Assembly: GCA_963969595.1 (NCBI GenBank) | Contig: OZ018414.1 | Location: 16,103,660-16,167,659 of the forward strand | Reading direction: 5' to 3' | Length of the DNA stretch: 64,000 bases | Source of the DNA: Neckera pumila | Taxonomy: Eukaryota > Streptophyta > Bryopsida > Hypnales > Neckeraceae | Part shown: positions 36,836-47,547 of the stretch, one piece after another | Numbering within the stretch: the stretch's first letter is position 1 | Layout: each line of letters begins with the position of its first letter | The notes under the pieces: generated by a model | Databases searched by the model: none | Told to the model about the DNA's origin: nothing | What the model saw: the letters and a program-made list of their open reading frames with translations, nothing else | Made by a program: the position numbers and the translations under genes

Positions 36836-37109
36836 GGGAGACTGCCACCATTTCCGAGGAGGAGTGACATGTATCGGCGGCCACATTAGAGGGTCAGAAA
36901 AAACAGTTACAAACAACGCCAAGGCTCCAATTCTCCTCCAGTGTCACGCCTCAGTCACAACACTCTTGTGTAGCAGGTCGCAACAGTCTTAACGTAGCAG
37001 GAACCATTATATTGTGTTAATGATAACTTGAGTTGCAAGGAAAGCCCTACCTCATGAAAACTAAAGAAAAAGAAATCCATGGTGAGGATACTGGCCCTGC
37101 TGCTACACT
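36836..37109. other. Junction between composite element and hAT element
   Basis: Contains the palindrome remnant at 36873 and then unassigned sequence. The right end of the composite element and the 3' end of the hAT probably lie here, but no terminal repeats could be matched. Confidence 0.4.
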
Positions 37110-40001
37110 TTACACATCCCCTTGCCAACCAAACGCAATAGCACTTTTCCAAGATTGAATAGCATCCTTGTAAGGGAAATCCTCAAGTGAAAAGAGCTTT
37201 TGGCCAAACATCCGCACAACAAGGGGTAAGTGCTTCCCTAACCTATTTCTTTGGCAAGATTTGAGGAATTTTAGAGTAGAGAAACACCTCTCATCCTCCA
37301 CAGAACCAAGAACCATGCAACACCCTATTTCAGCCACTTTAAAGTACTCAGAGATAATCTTACTCAAATGGCGTGATTGGGAAAGTTTACGCCAAAGCTT
37401 TATCACAGGGTTGATGTTGAATGGCGGGCCACAAACAGCCTCGGTGTTTGCCTTCATTGTGACCTTGAAGAGCCCCTGCTGGTTCTCCAAGTTAGACGCA
37501 GAGAGCAGCTCTGGCACTGTGTAGGGCTTCCCACCAACTGTAGCAGTTTGCCCTTGATTCACAGCTTTGGCTGTCGCATAAAAAGCCTTAAGTACCGCCA
37601 AGTGATGCTTGAAACTCTCATCAGCACCTTCTTGACGCTAGTACTGGGGATATACAATCCCAAATGCATCAAGCAATTCTTGTTGGGGGAACCTACGGTC
37701 AAGTTCATCACAAAGACATTGGCCAATCTTTGCAGAAATTGAAGCACACAAACATTAGAAAATTTTGATTACATTCACCAATACTCCAACTAAAGCCGTT
37801 GGAGACCTGTCAGCTGCCGCAGCACTCACCGCCGCAACAACCAAACAGACCCGCCACAGCAACCAGTAAACAAAACACATTTCCAACTTAAGTAAACTTA
37901 CACAAATAGTGCAAGCTATAAATTCACAACCAATTAAATAGATAGAAAGCCAAACAAGTACAATATAAATGTATGCACAACAAAGAATCAAAGACCTCAA
38001 GATGGCCACCAAAAAAAATTGGATGCAAAAAAATTAAATGAACCAAAAACAAAAGGAAAGATGCTTGCCTGAAAATTGACACTGAATGTTGTCCTGCAAC
38101 CTATTGAACTCCTCTTGTGTGACAAAGAGATGTGCCCTTGTCTGCTTGTCATGGCATCTTGCATACGCTACATGGAGAGGAAAATTGAACATCAAGTGAC
38201 AGATCCCACTGTCTCCAGGCAATTCTTGCCACTTCAAAGGTACATCTACGCTGGTCAACGCAGTGATGTCATTGTAAACAGGGAAGTCTGATTTATTGAA
38301 TGCCATGGATCCATCAAGAAACATGCAAGCTAGTTCTTGCTGGCAGAGCTTCACAGCTTGCAGAAAGTCACAGATGAAGATATCACGTGTTTGTGAAAGC
38401 TTAATTAGACAGTGCACAGCATTCACAAGCGGTATGAAGCAAGCCAGAGACAGAAGCATCTCAACATTAGAGAGGAGGTCAAAGTTATTGGATGCCCCAG
38501 TAGGAGGCTTAGAACCAGTGCTAGTATTCATGTTGTGGCCCATTTTCACCAGCAAGGTACGATACTCGGACAAGATCCTCGCTGCCGGACTTCGCATCGA
38601 TATCCACCTAGTTTCAATGTTTCGAAGCATTTTATTGCCCTTAGTTTCCATGAGATCGGCTAGCCTTTGCAACTCAGCATGCCGCTTGTTGCTGCGGCAG
38701 AAGTAACTATACACGGACTAACAGAGGAGTGAGAGGACCTCAAGCCTGGACACCATTGGGAATTTGGACAAAGTCTCCACTACGAGGTTCAAGCGGTGAC
38801 TTACACAACTCGCATCAACAAGAAACAGAGACCATTTCTCTCTGATCTGCGTCGTCACCCCCATCTTTGACCCTTGGAACGTGCTGACTCCATCAGCGCC
38901 AAAGTAAACTAACTTTCTAGCAATTTCCTCACGAGTCAAGCTTCCCTCACTCATCAAAGCATGCATGATTGAATCTGTCAGGTGGTCAGCAGTACCTGCC
39001 TCTGAAACACAAGACAAATGCAAAAGATGCGAAATGCGCTCCCAAGAATCCATGGCATAAACGTGAACACCCAGCCAAGACGTATTATCAACCGCCGTGA
39101 CTTCATCAGCGCTGATGGAGATTATGCTAGCGGATTGGACAACAGACTTTAGGGCCAACAAAACTGACTAATGAAGATGCTCGCTCATCTCCTAGCCGGT
39201 TGTCTCTGACCAATGTTTACGGAGGAGAAATTTTACTTTGAGTTGCCTGAACAACTGTTGCTAACGCTCATAGTCACACATCGGGCGGCCGTGGCTCAAC
39301 ATGTGGAAAAGCGTAGAGAACTGCACCTGCTTCCTCTTAAACTCGTTGTCCATGTCTGCAAGCAACTGATGAGCAACAGTTGGGGCTTTTTTCAGTCCTA
39401 TCCAGAGCTTCACCAATTGCAAGTGTTTGCAATCGTCCTTCATGAAGGTGTCACCTTTCTTCAAGTAAGCATAGGGGACTCCGTCTTCTGTACAAGTGCG
39501 TTTACCTTCATGTTTTTCCGAATTGTCACACTTCGGGACCATGACCTTGCGCCTCCCCGACATTGCAGTGCAGCTGCGACAAACGACGCCTACAATATCA
39601 CCGTCCGCATTGAAATCACCCTCAGCCCAGGCGAATTTGCACGCCCAGACTTCTTGCCACCGTTGTATGATAGTACCGGCCGCAGTCTTCGACCACTTCC
39701 GCCCCGCCGTTCCAATTTTTTTCACCCTCTTCTCCGCTAAACGACTCTCGCCATCGCTGGTAGGATCGGCAGGATTAGCATTCGGGGAGACGACAATGAC
39801 CTCCAAAGTCGGACAAGTGAGTGCAGCAGGATGGCAGACAGAGTGCGAGAAACGCGTCTCGGAGACGTGGGTGACTTTGACCTCCAAGCGCGGCGTCAGA
39901 TCAGAATTTAGAGGCAAATACTTGCCCAGCCAGCTTGTGTTGCGGCTGGAGCCAAAAGTTTTCACACGAAAGTTGTCTAGGAGTTTCAAGCGTGGCGCCA
40001 T
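37110..40001 (-). pseudogene. hAT transposase (ZNF862-like) with five in-frame TAG codons
   Basis: From ATG 40001 (MAPRLKLLDNF) the frame runs through a zinc finger (VVCRSCTAMSGRRKV...C...H), ISADEVTAVDNTSWLG with the first catalytic Asp, FGADGVSTFQGSKMG with the second, DASCVSHRLNLVVETL (the C-x2-H motif), NIETRWISM, and the C-terminal dimerisation segment EDERCFSTLKFLKSCQRNRL. An intron with a GC donor (after ...QCQFSG, near 38065) and an acceptor near 37733 is likely. TAG codons occur at 39263-39261, 39194-39192, 39170-39168, 38720-38718 and 37640-37638; no TAA, TGA or frameshift is needed. The protein would cut and paste hAT elements; this copy is dead without readthrough. Related genes include domesticated ZNF862-type proteins. 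Confidence 0.85.
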
Positions 40002-40018
40002 TGCCTGAAGTCTGCACC

Positions 40019-40276
40019 TATGGCCATATTCATTAAAATGAGACAAAATTATCATTTTGAGACTTCAATCCTAAAACAATTATAGTGGTTTTATCCTTGA
40101 GTCGAAGATAAAATGAGATTGCAACCTTTGGGCAATCAAAGGTTTTTATATATATTTATATATGAAAGATTCAAATTACTGAATAATCTCATAATTGAGA
40201 AGTTATAACAATTTATCTTCAAGTCGAAGATAAAATTGAGACTGCCATTTGTCTCATTTTAACAAATATGGCCATA
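40019..40276. mobile_element. MITE (family B) copy 1, TIR TATGGCCATATTCATT
   Basis: The ends TATGGCCATATTCATTAAAA and TTTTAACAAATATGGCCATA form terminal inverted repeats, extended by ATGAGAC/GTCTCAT. The interior ('cgaagataaaatgagattgcaa', 'tttgggcaatcaaaggttttta') matches a second copy at 59.8 kb. It lies 17 bases upstream of the hAT ATG. Confidence 0.85.
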
Positions 40277-42080
40277 CCTCAACACCCCAAGACCATAGTA
40301 TGAAGAACAGCCGAACCAAAACTCAAACCAAAAACAGCCACACAGTGAGCCAAAAAAGAAAGAGTAGTGAGAGTAAACCAGCGGTCAATCGGGAAGAACT
40401 CCAGCAGCGCGAAGATAAAGGCAAAGTGAGCAGTGAGCACAAATTAGAGAAAAAATGGACTCTTGAGAGGGCTGAAATGGATGCATGCAAATGTGCAAAT
40501 ACAAAAAAAGTCATCCCAAAAGGCTGTCAGGCAATTTCAGCAGTCAGTGTAAGGTGAGCAGTCAACCGTGGTGCCTCGTCGGAATTCCAATTAATTTTTT
40601 TTTTTTTTTTCTTTTTAATAATTTTTTTTTCGCCGTAATTGCACATTTGCCGAAACCCTAACGGCCTTCTGGAGAGTCCAGATTTTCTGTAATGCAAAAC
40701 AAAGGAAAAAAAGTGAAATAGCGAAGAAGAAATGAACCACCAGAGAATGTTCGGATTGCACTTCAAGCACACAGAGTGAGGCTTAAGTTGCTCATGAAAG
40801 AGCCTTTCAATCGCCAATTCGCCAGTTGCCAAAACTCGCCACATTGCCAGAAGCCAGAACACAGCCTCTATTTCCGGATTGCAGGGAATGCAGAGATCCC
40901 AATCTCCAAGGATTCACCACAGCACAGAAGTGGCACAGTGGCGTTTCAAGAAATGGCCCTCAAACAACAACGCCAACGAACCAGTGAACCATCGGCGGCC
41001 TAGCGCTGCATTCAAATTTCAAAGCAACCAAGGAGGAAAACTGGAAATCTGCACTAGTGCACTCACATCTCCAGATGTAGAATCCAATTCCACAGAACTG
41101 CACTCACATCTCCAGACTCCAGAGCGTCAGACCATTAGTGCTAAACGCGTACCCAAGAGTTGAAATTACTGCTAAACAAGCACTAACAAAATCGAATTAG
41201 TGCAAAACTGAAGCTGCTCAGGGACGGAGATGGTGGCTAATCGCCCCCTAATGGCGGCGAAACCCTATCTAATCTCCTTGCTAATTAGAGCCCTGTGATG
41301 CAGCCGCCTAGCTACTAATCGACGGCTTACAGTGCAAGATGGCGACCCCTTGAGAAAACAAGAGCAGATCAATGCTATTACAGATTTCTGAAAATCTACA
41401 AACTTGCGAGGTTCTTGGAGCGGCTCTGCACATTTTGGCTCAAAATCTTTTTCATCCCGTCATTTTCACAATGTACATATAGCACCTGAAATTTTTTTGG
41501 TAGAATTTGAGCGCAAATTAGCCAATTTAAAGATCACTGCATATCACATGTCCATAATTCTCTTTTTGTCCACAATTTGACGATTTCATCCAAGATTTTT
41601 TTTCCCTTAAAATCAAAGTGTTCTTGCAAAAGAATTCACGCTTTGTTGCCATTTTTTAGCCAAATCATGTTTTCTTGGTACACTTTGGCAGCCAGAAAGC
41701 AAAAAAAAAAAAAGATAGCTCTGGTGCTCTTAGAATTTTCTGATTTTCTTGGTTTGATGAATTTGCCCCAAATAAAGCTCTGCTGCTCTGGTGCTGGCTT
41801 CGCTTTTCTTGGCTGGATGAATTTTTCTGATTCTCTTGGCTGGATTTCCTGCGAGAACCTGCCCTAAGTTCAGTTACGACCTCCACCTCCCCCAACTGAT
41901 CCCCATTCTTAACCCATGCACAAGCATAATTAACTTTGCTAATTCCGGATCCGTTCATGCACTGTAAAAAAATAAAAAAAACTATGGAAACCTTCAGCAA
42001 TTCCGTCCAATTTTTCCACCCTAAATTAAACCCCAATCCAGGGCCCCCCCGCTATATTCAAGCCACCTAACCCCGGTTGA
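40277..42080. other. Upstream region of hAT, no gene recognised
   Basis: A mixed-composition stretch follows, with poly-T at 40591-40632, 'aacagccgaacc' and several 'ccagat.cca' phrases. It is less AT-rich than the background and may be the hAT 5' leader and end. Short frames on either strand match no family. A poly-A tract at 41700 and AT-rich sequence follow. Confidence 0.4.
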
Positions 42081-42111
42081 CTAGGGGAACCATCTACGAA
42101 TTGCCTACGAA

Positions 42112-42211
42112 TCCTCCTCCCCCAACCCCAACCCCCAACCCCAAATATAAGGGCCTAGAACCCTCCTCCCCCAACCCCAACCCCAACCCCCAAATATAAG
42201 GGCCTAGAACC
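42112..42211. repeat. 49-bp direct duplication rich in CCCCAA
   Basis: Two copies of CCTCCTCCCCCAACCCC... ending in AAATATAAGGGCCTAGAA lie head to tail. The CCCCAA runs look telomere-like but are only a few units long. Confidence 0.7.
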
Positions 42212-42702
42212 TATGCGAGAAGCTTGGCTGCTAGGGCTACGACCACCAAATATACCTTCTGCTCATAAATGGGAATCTCCAAAGCACACCACCGAGCACG
42301 AAATAGGCAAATGGATCGCCCGCAAGTTGACTCGCCCCATTCCACCCTATCCGTAGATTCCCGACCCCCAACGTCCCACTTGGCTTGAAAATCAACAGAA
42401 TATGCAGATTCCGGAACGCCGGAGTCGGAGATTTCCCGGCACATATGACGGGATGAATGGGACCGCTCGGGAGGATGAACGTGGATGAACGTGGGTGAAA
42501 AGACGACTTTGGTTCTTAATAGCTGCTACCGGTACTTAAGAGAAGTCAAATAGGCTGTTTCGAAAGTTGATCACGACAGCAGGTGGTTGCGGTGGTGGCT
42601 TTCTGGTTGGGAGGCGCTTGGCTTTGGCTTGTTTCGGTGTGATCCATTCGTGGAAGAAGAATTCAGTCGTGAAGGATTTCTGATATTGTGCTCGTCGTCG
42701 CG

Positions 42703-43618
42703 ATGGCGTTCTCTCGGAGCTCTGTGGCTCTTCTGTGTGTCTGTATCGGGGTGCTGCTCCTGGTGAATGTGAGCGCGGTGCAAGAGCAGGAGGTCAAGGC
42801 TGAGAATGCAGGTAATCACGCGATGACACTTGCTGTTGCGTTTGTCTGTTGTGGCGGTAGTGGAGTGTAGGGGTCATGCTGTAGCGGCAGTGGAATTGGT
42901 CATGTTGTTGCGGAAAGAGGCGTGTGTTCAATGCTGTGTGAAAGTCGGTTGGCGTCTGGGGTGGAAAAGCTTGTAGTTTCGGAGCTGGAGATTGAGGTTT
43001 CGCAGCCGGAGTTTTCGGAGTGCAGCACCACTTGGTTTGCATTGGTTTAGGATTAGAGTAGAGGCAGGAGACGAAGAGGTTTGTGGTTTGAGGATGTGCA
43101 TGCGTTTAAACAGCAATGTGTGTTGATCTTGGACTGCTTGGAGAGTACTGTTGGCGACAACGGCGCTTTTATCGCCTGCTTTTTCTCCAATCTTCACCTC
43201 TGGTTTTCATGTTTTGAGATTGGTTCCATGATCTAGTGTGGACTCAGGTATTGTAGAGCTTGAAACGAGGATGTTCTGTAGACTAACTTGATGATACCGC
43301 TTTTCGCGTGGATGTGCAGGCTCAACCACACAGCAGTTCTACCTGAGAGGCAACACGGTAGGCATGCCTTCCTTCTACAGTTGTGGTACTTTCATGAATG
43401 TTTTTCTCAATACACTGCTTTTAATGTACTTTTTGGATACAAGATGTCATCGTTCTTTTAAGTTATTTTCCGTGTTTCTGCAGATCGGCGCCATGACCGA
43501 AGGGACTCCGTTGACGGAGGATACGGCCGAGGGAAGCGCTGACTCTTTCGCCACGGTGTATGTGAACGATTACACTCCCGGGCCGAACTGCAGGCCTAAA
43601 CCGTGCCATCGGCGTTAG
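42703..43618 (+). CDS. Small secreted peptide precursor, 93 aa, three exons
   Basis: Exons are 42703-42811, 43320-43357 and 43484-43618, with donors GTAATC and GTAGGC, acceptors GTGCAG and CTGCAG, and phases that match. Residues 1-25 (MAFSRSSVALLCVCIGVLLL...VSA) are a signal peptide with a likely cut after VSA. A short acidic spacer follows (GSTTQQFYLRGN, TEGTPLTEDTAEGSADSF), and the protein ends VYVNDYTPGPNCRPKPCHRR. An acidic propeptide with a C-terminal D-Y-x-P-G-P-N block is what plant sulfated or hydroxylated signalling peptides (PSY, RGF, CIF types) look like, but two Cys and the RR end are atypical. It may therefore be an extracellular signal; the family is not certain. The region is less AT-rich than its surroundings and all splice sites are canonical, so it is probably a live host gene. 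Confidence 0.75.
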
Positions 43619-43838
43619 CGACAACCATGTGCGTACGATTAGAGCGGCGATGCACTATTGTTATGTTCCGTTGCTTCTTAATCTACTGCGGGCCTAGATT
43701 TCATGTCGTTTGAATTGCCCGCTGATACCTCTGTTTGCCGCCTGATAAAGAATTTGGTGCACATCAAGTACCATTGCTTCAACCATAGAGTGAGGTCTTT
43801 TACAGTCAAAAGAAATTTTAGTGAATCATGTCAATAGG

Positions 43839-44116
43839 GCCTCGCACATGAGCCCTCACGGCTCGGTGAGGGACCCGACGTGAGGGTCGAAAAGGCCGGG
43901 TTGGGGCTTCACAGCCCAAACCGTGCAGGCCCGGTTTCTCCGTAAGGGCTGGCCCGTACGGGCTAGCTTCACCCTCATTTTCTAATTCTGGGTGAAACTC
44001 ATAGTCTTTTCCTACTGACAAAGCTCCCCCCAAGCAACCTCGCAAATTGGGGGTGGGGGCCCGCCTTGCTGGGTGAGGGACCCGATCCAGCCCTCACGGC
44101 TTACCATGTGCGAGGC
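43839..44116. mobile_element. GC-rich MITE, TIR GCCTCGCACATG
   Basis: GCCTCGCACATG (43839-43850) and CATGTGCGAGGC (44105-44116) are perfect terminal inverted repeats. Inner parts also pair (GCCCTCACGG / CCGTGAGGGC variants, GGTGAGGGACCCG). It is about 280 bases, non-coding and GC-rich, and lies 220 bases after the peptide gene stop. No target duplication is obvious. Confidence 0.75.
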
Positions 44117-44870
44117 ACTAATGTAGTGAAGCTCCGCCTGCATTTCTTCCTGCTCTGAGTGGTCCGCAGCAGTGAACTTGGTCTTGGGAGTGTACATACT
44201 TTAAATTCATTTCATTCCGTGTCTTGATACATTGGTTGTCAGTTGGTTCCGTCGTCTATCATGTATTTGATTCTCCCGTCAATTTTTCATGGATTTGCGC
44301 ATCACTTTACGGAGAACCGTACCGTCGAGATGACTTCGGATATCGACAGCTTTAATCTTGGCGCCTCCTGTCGCTAGTGATGTAGCCCCATTGGGCATCA
44401 AAAAATAAGATCCGAGTTTAACTGATCGAAGCAGCATTACTGGTGGCTATCCACAAAATAGTGAACAGTGGTGACCGCCTTTTTTATTCTTCGGTGATGT
44501 GAAATACAAGGCCCGCAATTTCCATTGCTGCTCCATGAATGGAATCTATGGTCGACCACTTATCCACGACCGTGTCTTTCCTCTAAATGTGGTTTACCTT
44601 CTGCATGTTGATAATTATGATTCACTATGGTTACTTTTTACGAATATATATCATTGAAATCCGGTTGAAGAATGGAGTCGACGATGAGCCCACGCACATG
44701 TTGGCAATTGTAGCGGGTACCGGCGGTTTCCGCCTGGCGGATTGGCGGGTGGAGCCCTGGCGGACTTGACCACCGCCAGGCATGGCGGAAGTCAATTTTT
44801 CATCTGCAGTCAAAATCCACTCAAAACTGCCATTTTTGTTGCATACATTCAAGATAGCAGAATTTTTTTT
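44117..44870. other. Intergenic DNA, no gene seen
   Basis: Mixed composition, with a short inverted 'ccgcctggcgga' / 'ccgccaggcatggcgg' motif near 44730-44786. No coding signal. Confidence 0.4.
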
Positions 44871-45240
44871 TTTAAGAATCTAAACCGTAGCCCGTAGGAT
44901 CTTGTACTTCACTTGTCTAAGATCATGTAGTAAAGATTTCATCAAATTTGAGCATACAAATTGGAAGATATTAGCATTCAAAGTCGGACAAAAAGTTTTT
45001 TTCAAAAACATGCTTAGATTGTCCTAAAAACAAGATTGTCTATAACTTTCTTATCATTAGTCCAAATAGAATGAATCAAAGTTTCACATGTAGACAAAAA
45101 TATAATATTTTAGGAAGAAAATATCAAAAAAATATTTTGACTTTTTATGATTTTTTTGGGGCTACCCGCCAACCTCCATTTTCGGCTTGTTGTGCCATAA
45201 CTTTTGCTTCTAAGCACTAATTGAAATAAAAAAATTATAT
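44871..45240. repeat. Truncated family A repeat in reverse orientation
   Basis: Blocks 'aaacaagattgtctataactt', 'catgtagacaaaaatataat' and 'cataacttttgcttc' match the complement of the 60.1 kb copy. Both ends are missing. Confidence 0.5.
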
Positions 45241-45263
45241 TCCCAATAAGCTTATCATGATTG

Positions 45264-45400
45264 TTACATTAGATAAGTTACTATTCATAACACGTCCTGT
45301 AGGACATGTTACTCTTCATTAGATCTATTTCAAAGATACACCTAATGAACAATAGCACGTCCTACAAGACGTGTTTTGAATAGTAACTTGTTTAATGTGA
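45264..45400. repeat. 137-bp near-perfect hairpin
   Basis: The arm TTACATTAGATAAGTTACTA...CACGTCCTGTAGGAC pairs with GTCCTACAAGACGTG...TAGTAACTTGTTTAATGTGA over about 60 bases, with a loop of about 10. It could be a tiny MITE or a small-RNA precursor. Confidence 0.7.
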
Positions 45401-45428
45401 AAGTGGGAATGTCCAATTTGAAATTTCT

Positions 45429-45880
45429 TCGGGAGGGGAGGGAGGGCAGCTAGGATAAAAAAATCAAATGGCATTAGGGTGCAATTGGTGCGAGATTTAC
45501 TGACGACCTAGGGTTTGGCACTTTCATGGGACCTTATTTAAGTTCCCATGGCTCTAATATCTTGGAAGCTAAACTTTGAACTAATGGCGAATTTCATTAA
45601 AATGACACCATTCCAAAACTTTGGCACTTTTACAATTCAAAACGGTCATTCTGAAATCTATACCTGCCCTAGATGGTTTAGAACGGTCGTTCTGAAATCT
45701 AAATTTGTTCTAGATGGTCAAAATGGCACACGAAATACTGCCATAATAACAAAATTTCCTACACTATTCCAAGTAGGTTTTGGAAACTAGACTTTGAACT
45801 TGGGGGTTGTGGAGGTGCAAAGCTTCGCCATCAAGTTGGATTTAACACCAACTTTAGGACTCTTGACACCTGTGGGTTCA
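45429..45880. repeat. Dispersed repeat C, copy 1
   Basis: The sequence 'gtgcaattggtgcgagattta', 'tttggcactttc', 'ctctaatatcttg' recurs at 49.23-49.46 kb, and its middle part ('tttcattaaaatg..ac') recurs inverted at 52.94-53.10 kb and directly at 53.24-53.40 kb. No coding potential. Confidence 0.65.
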
Positions 45881-45899
45881 AAGCTCCACCGTCCGGATG

Positions 45900-47500
45900 G
45901 ATTTTTAATACACACTTTTAGGACTAAAATAACAAGTGGGTTTAAAGTTTCACCGTCCTAAAAAGGTTGCACAACAAGAGGAGCTTCTAAGAAAGGAAAA
46001 ACACTTCCACTCCTAAATTTTTAATTGGTAAAATATTATCCTAATTTACTTAATTAATCCTAAAATATCCTAATAGTAAGAATTCATTGGATTTTTATTA
46101 ATCTGGATTGGTTTTACCTTTATACTTTGATGCGGTTACTTTAACCCTTACAACTTACTCTTCCACTTCTAAATTGACTTTCTCTATTCAAAGTTATTGA
46201 TGGATGAAGTTTGGCCGATAATCGGCGTGTTAAACTTCATCCATTAATTATCGTGGATTTATATTCTCAATTTGACTTTTACTTCTACTTTTATCTTCTA
46301 AATTACCTTTGTATTTTTTATTTTTTATTTTATCTCTTTTGAATGGTTTTAGGTATCATTCATCCAATTCTTACGCAAAACTTCATCTTTCATTCTTATA
46401 ACGTTCATTCTTGTAACTTCTTCGTTTTAACTCCGTTTTTTATAAATTTTATAATTTTGGAAACCTCTAAACTTCTACTCTAGGATTCTAAATCAAAAAT
46501 GGATCTGACTTTGCATCTTTCCTACCCTAGCTCTTGGCCATATTTTATTGGTACTAGTTAGACCAAATGAATTGGAAAAGAGTGGGTTTAGTGAACCACC
46601 TCATATTGAAGGTCATTGATGAGGTTGTCGAGGTTTCTCCCTTCTACCATTTTTTTTCTTTTGGTGCTTGTTTAAATGCTTAGATGTTTCTTTTTTTTTG
46701 ATGAAAAATGGATTCTTGGGATGAATTGGTAGATTTAGAGTGACCTCTTCCCTCTTTCTCTTCCTCTTCTTTATTTATTTTTTCTTCCTCCTTCCTTTTC
46801 CACTATTCTCTTACACCATTGTTATGGCCTCCCAACCACTCTTACAGCTTAATGGGGGCATGTTTTTTTTATCTCTTATGCTTGAATCCGCCCAATAGTC
46901 CATAATGTATTTGAAGATTTCCCTAATCCTCTTAATATTTCATCTTCTTCCTACTTAGCCTCCTCCCTTGCCCATCTCTCCAAGTTTCTTGCTTTGTTGT
47001 GTGAAGAGCTTGACAAGTGGTGAGTGGAGAGCTTGTGTGAATTTGCAAGATGCTTCTAATTTATCTCTATTCCTAATTCCTCTTCTCTTGTTGGATTACT
47101 ACTCCTAAATTCTACTTAATCTTTATTCCTAATTCCTCTTCTCTTGTTGGATTACTACTTCTAAGTTCTACTTAATCTATCCTACTTCTAAACTTTGCTT
47201 AATCTATTCTACTTTTCCTCCTAACCTATCAATTTTTAGTTTCTCCCTAACTACTCTACCCCCTTTTTTTTAGTTTCTTGATTTCATTTTTTTTTCCCTT
47301 GAATCAAAAAAACCAAAAAAAAATGAGAACAAGACGAATAAGATTTTTTCCCCAAAGGGAGGTTGGGATTAGCTCTGGTATGTGAGGTCAAAGCTAGGCT
47401 CTCGGCCTTAAAGTCGAGGTTTAGGCTCTGGCCTGCCAAGGATTGGAGCCAGGCCTTGGTTGCTAGGCATTAGATGTTTTTTGAGGGGTGTAAGAGACTG
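45900..47500. other. AT-rich and pyrimidine-rich DNA, no gene seen
   Basis: A direct duplication 'ctaattcctcttctcttgttggattactact' lies at 47070-47160. Poly-T and CT tracts are frequent. Nothing else is supported. Confidence 0.4.
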
Positions 47501-47508
47501 CAAGTTTT

Positions 47509-47547
47509 GCTGCGTTCCCACGGCGTCCCAAACTATGGGAACGCAGC
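47509..47547. repeat. Perfect 12-bp-arm hairpin
   Basis: GCTGCGTTCCCA and TGGGAACGCAGC are separated by 15 bases. The following text ('ctgatgtggc', 'gccacatcatttcg', poly-A) resembles the interior of the MITEs at 51.5 and 56.4 kb, so this may be a diverged relative. Confidence 0.6.

Larger units (their letters stand above)
28839..36891. repeat. Dispersed 19-bp palindrome TRTCGGCTGSCAGCCGAYA, 18 copies
   Basis: Copies start at 28839, 28940, 30228, 30582, 31004, 31104, 31267 (degenerate), 31661, 31745, 31802, 31858, 31907, 32844, 33454, 33520, 34937, 35504 (degenerate) and 35898, plus a left-arm remnant at 36873. Each is two 9-base arms around one central base. The best copies (30228, 31004, 31661, 31745, 31802, 32844) are perfect. 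Twelve of the 18 are in introns, three in the shared promoter and three in exons. I saw none elsewhere in the window. Dyads of this size are typical of protein-binding sites; the binder would most likely be a product of the element. Confidence 0.9.

Noticed and set aside
37110..40001. Alternative genetic code or programmed readthrough of TAG
   Set aside because: The host-type gene at 42.7 kb ends normally in TAG, and the neighbouring elements also contain TGA stops; pseudogene decay is simpler.
42112..42211. Telomere-like CCCCAA run
   Set aside because: Only a few units within a simple 49-bp duplication; plant telomeres use a different repeat.
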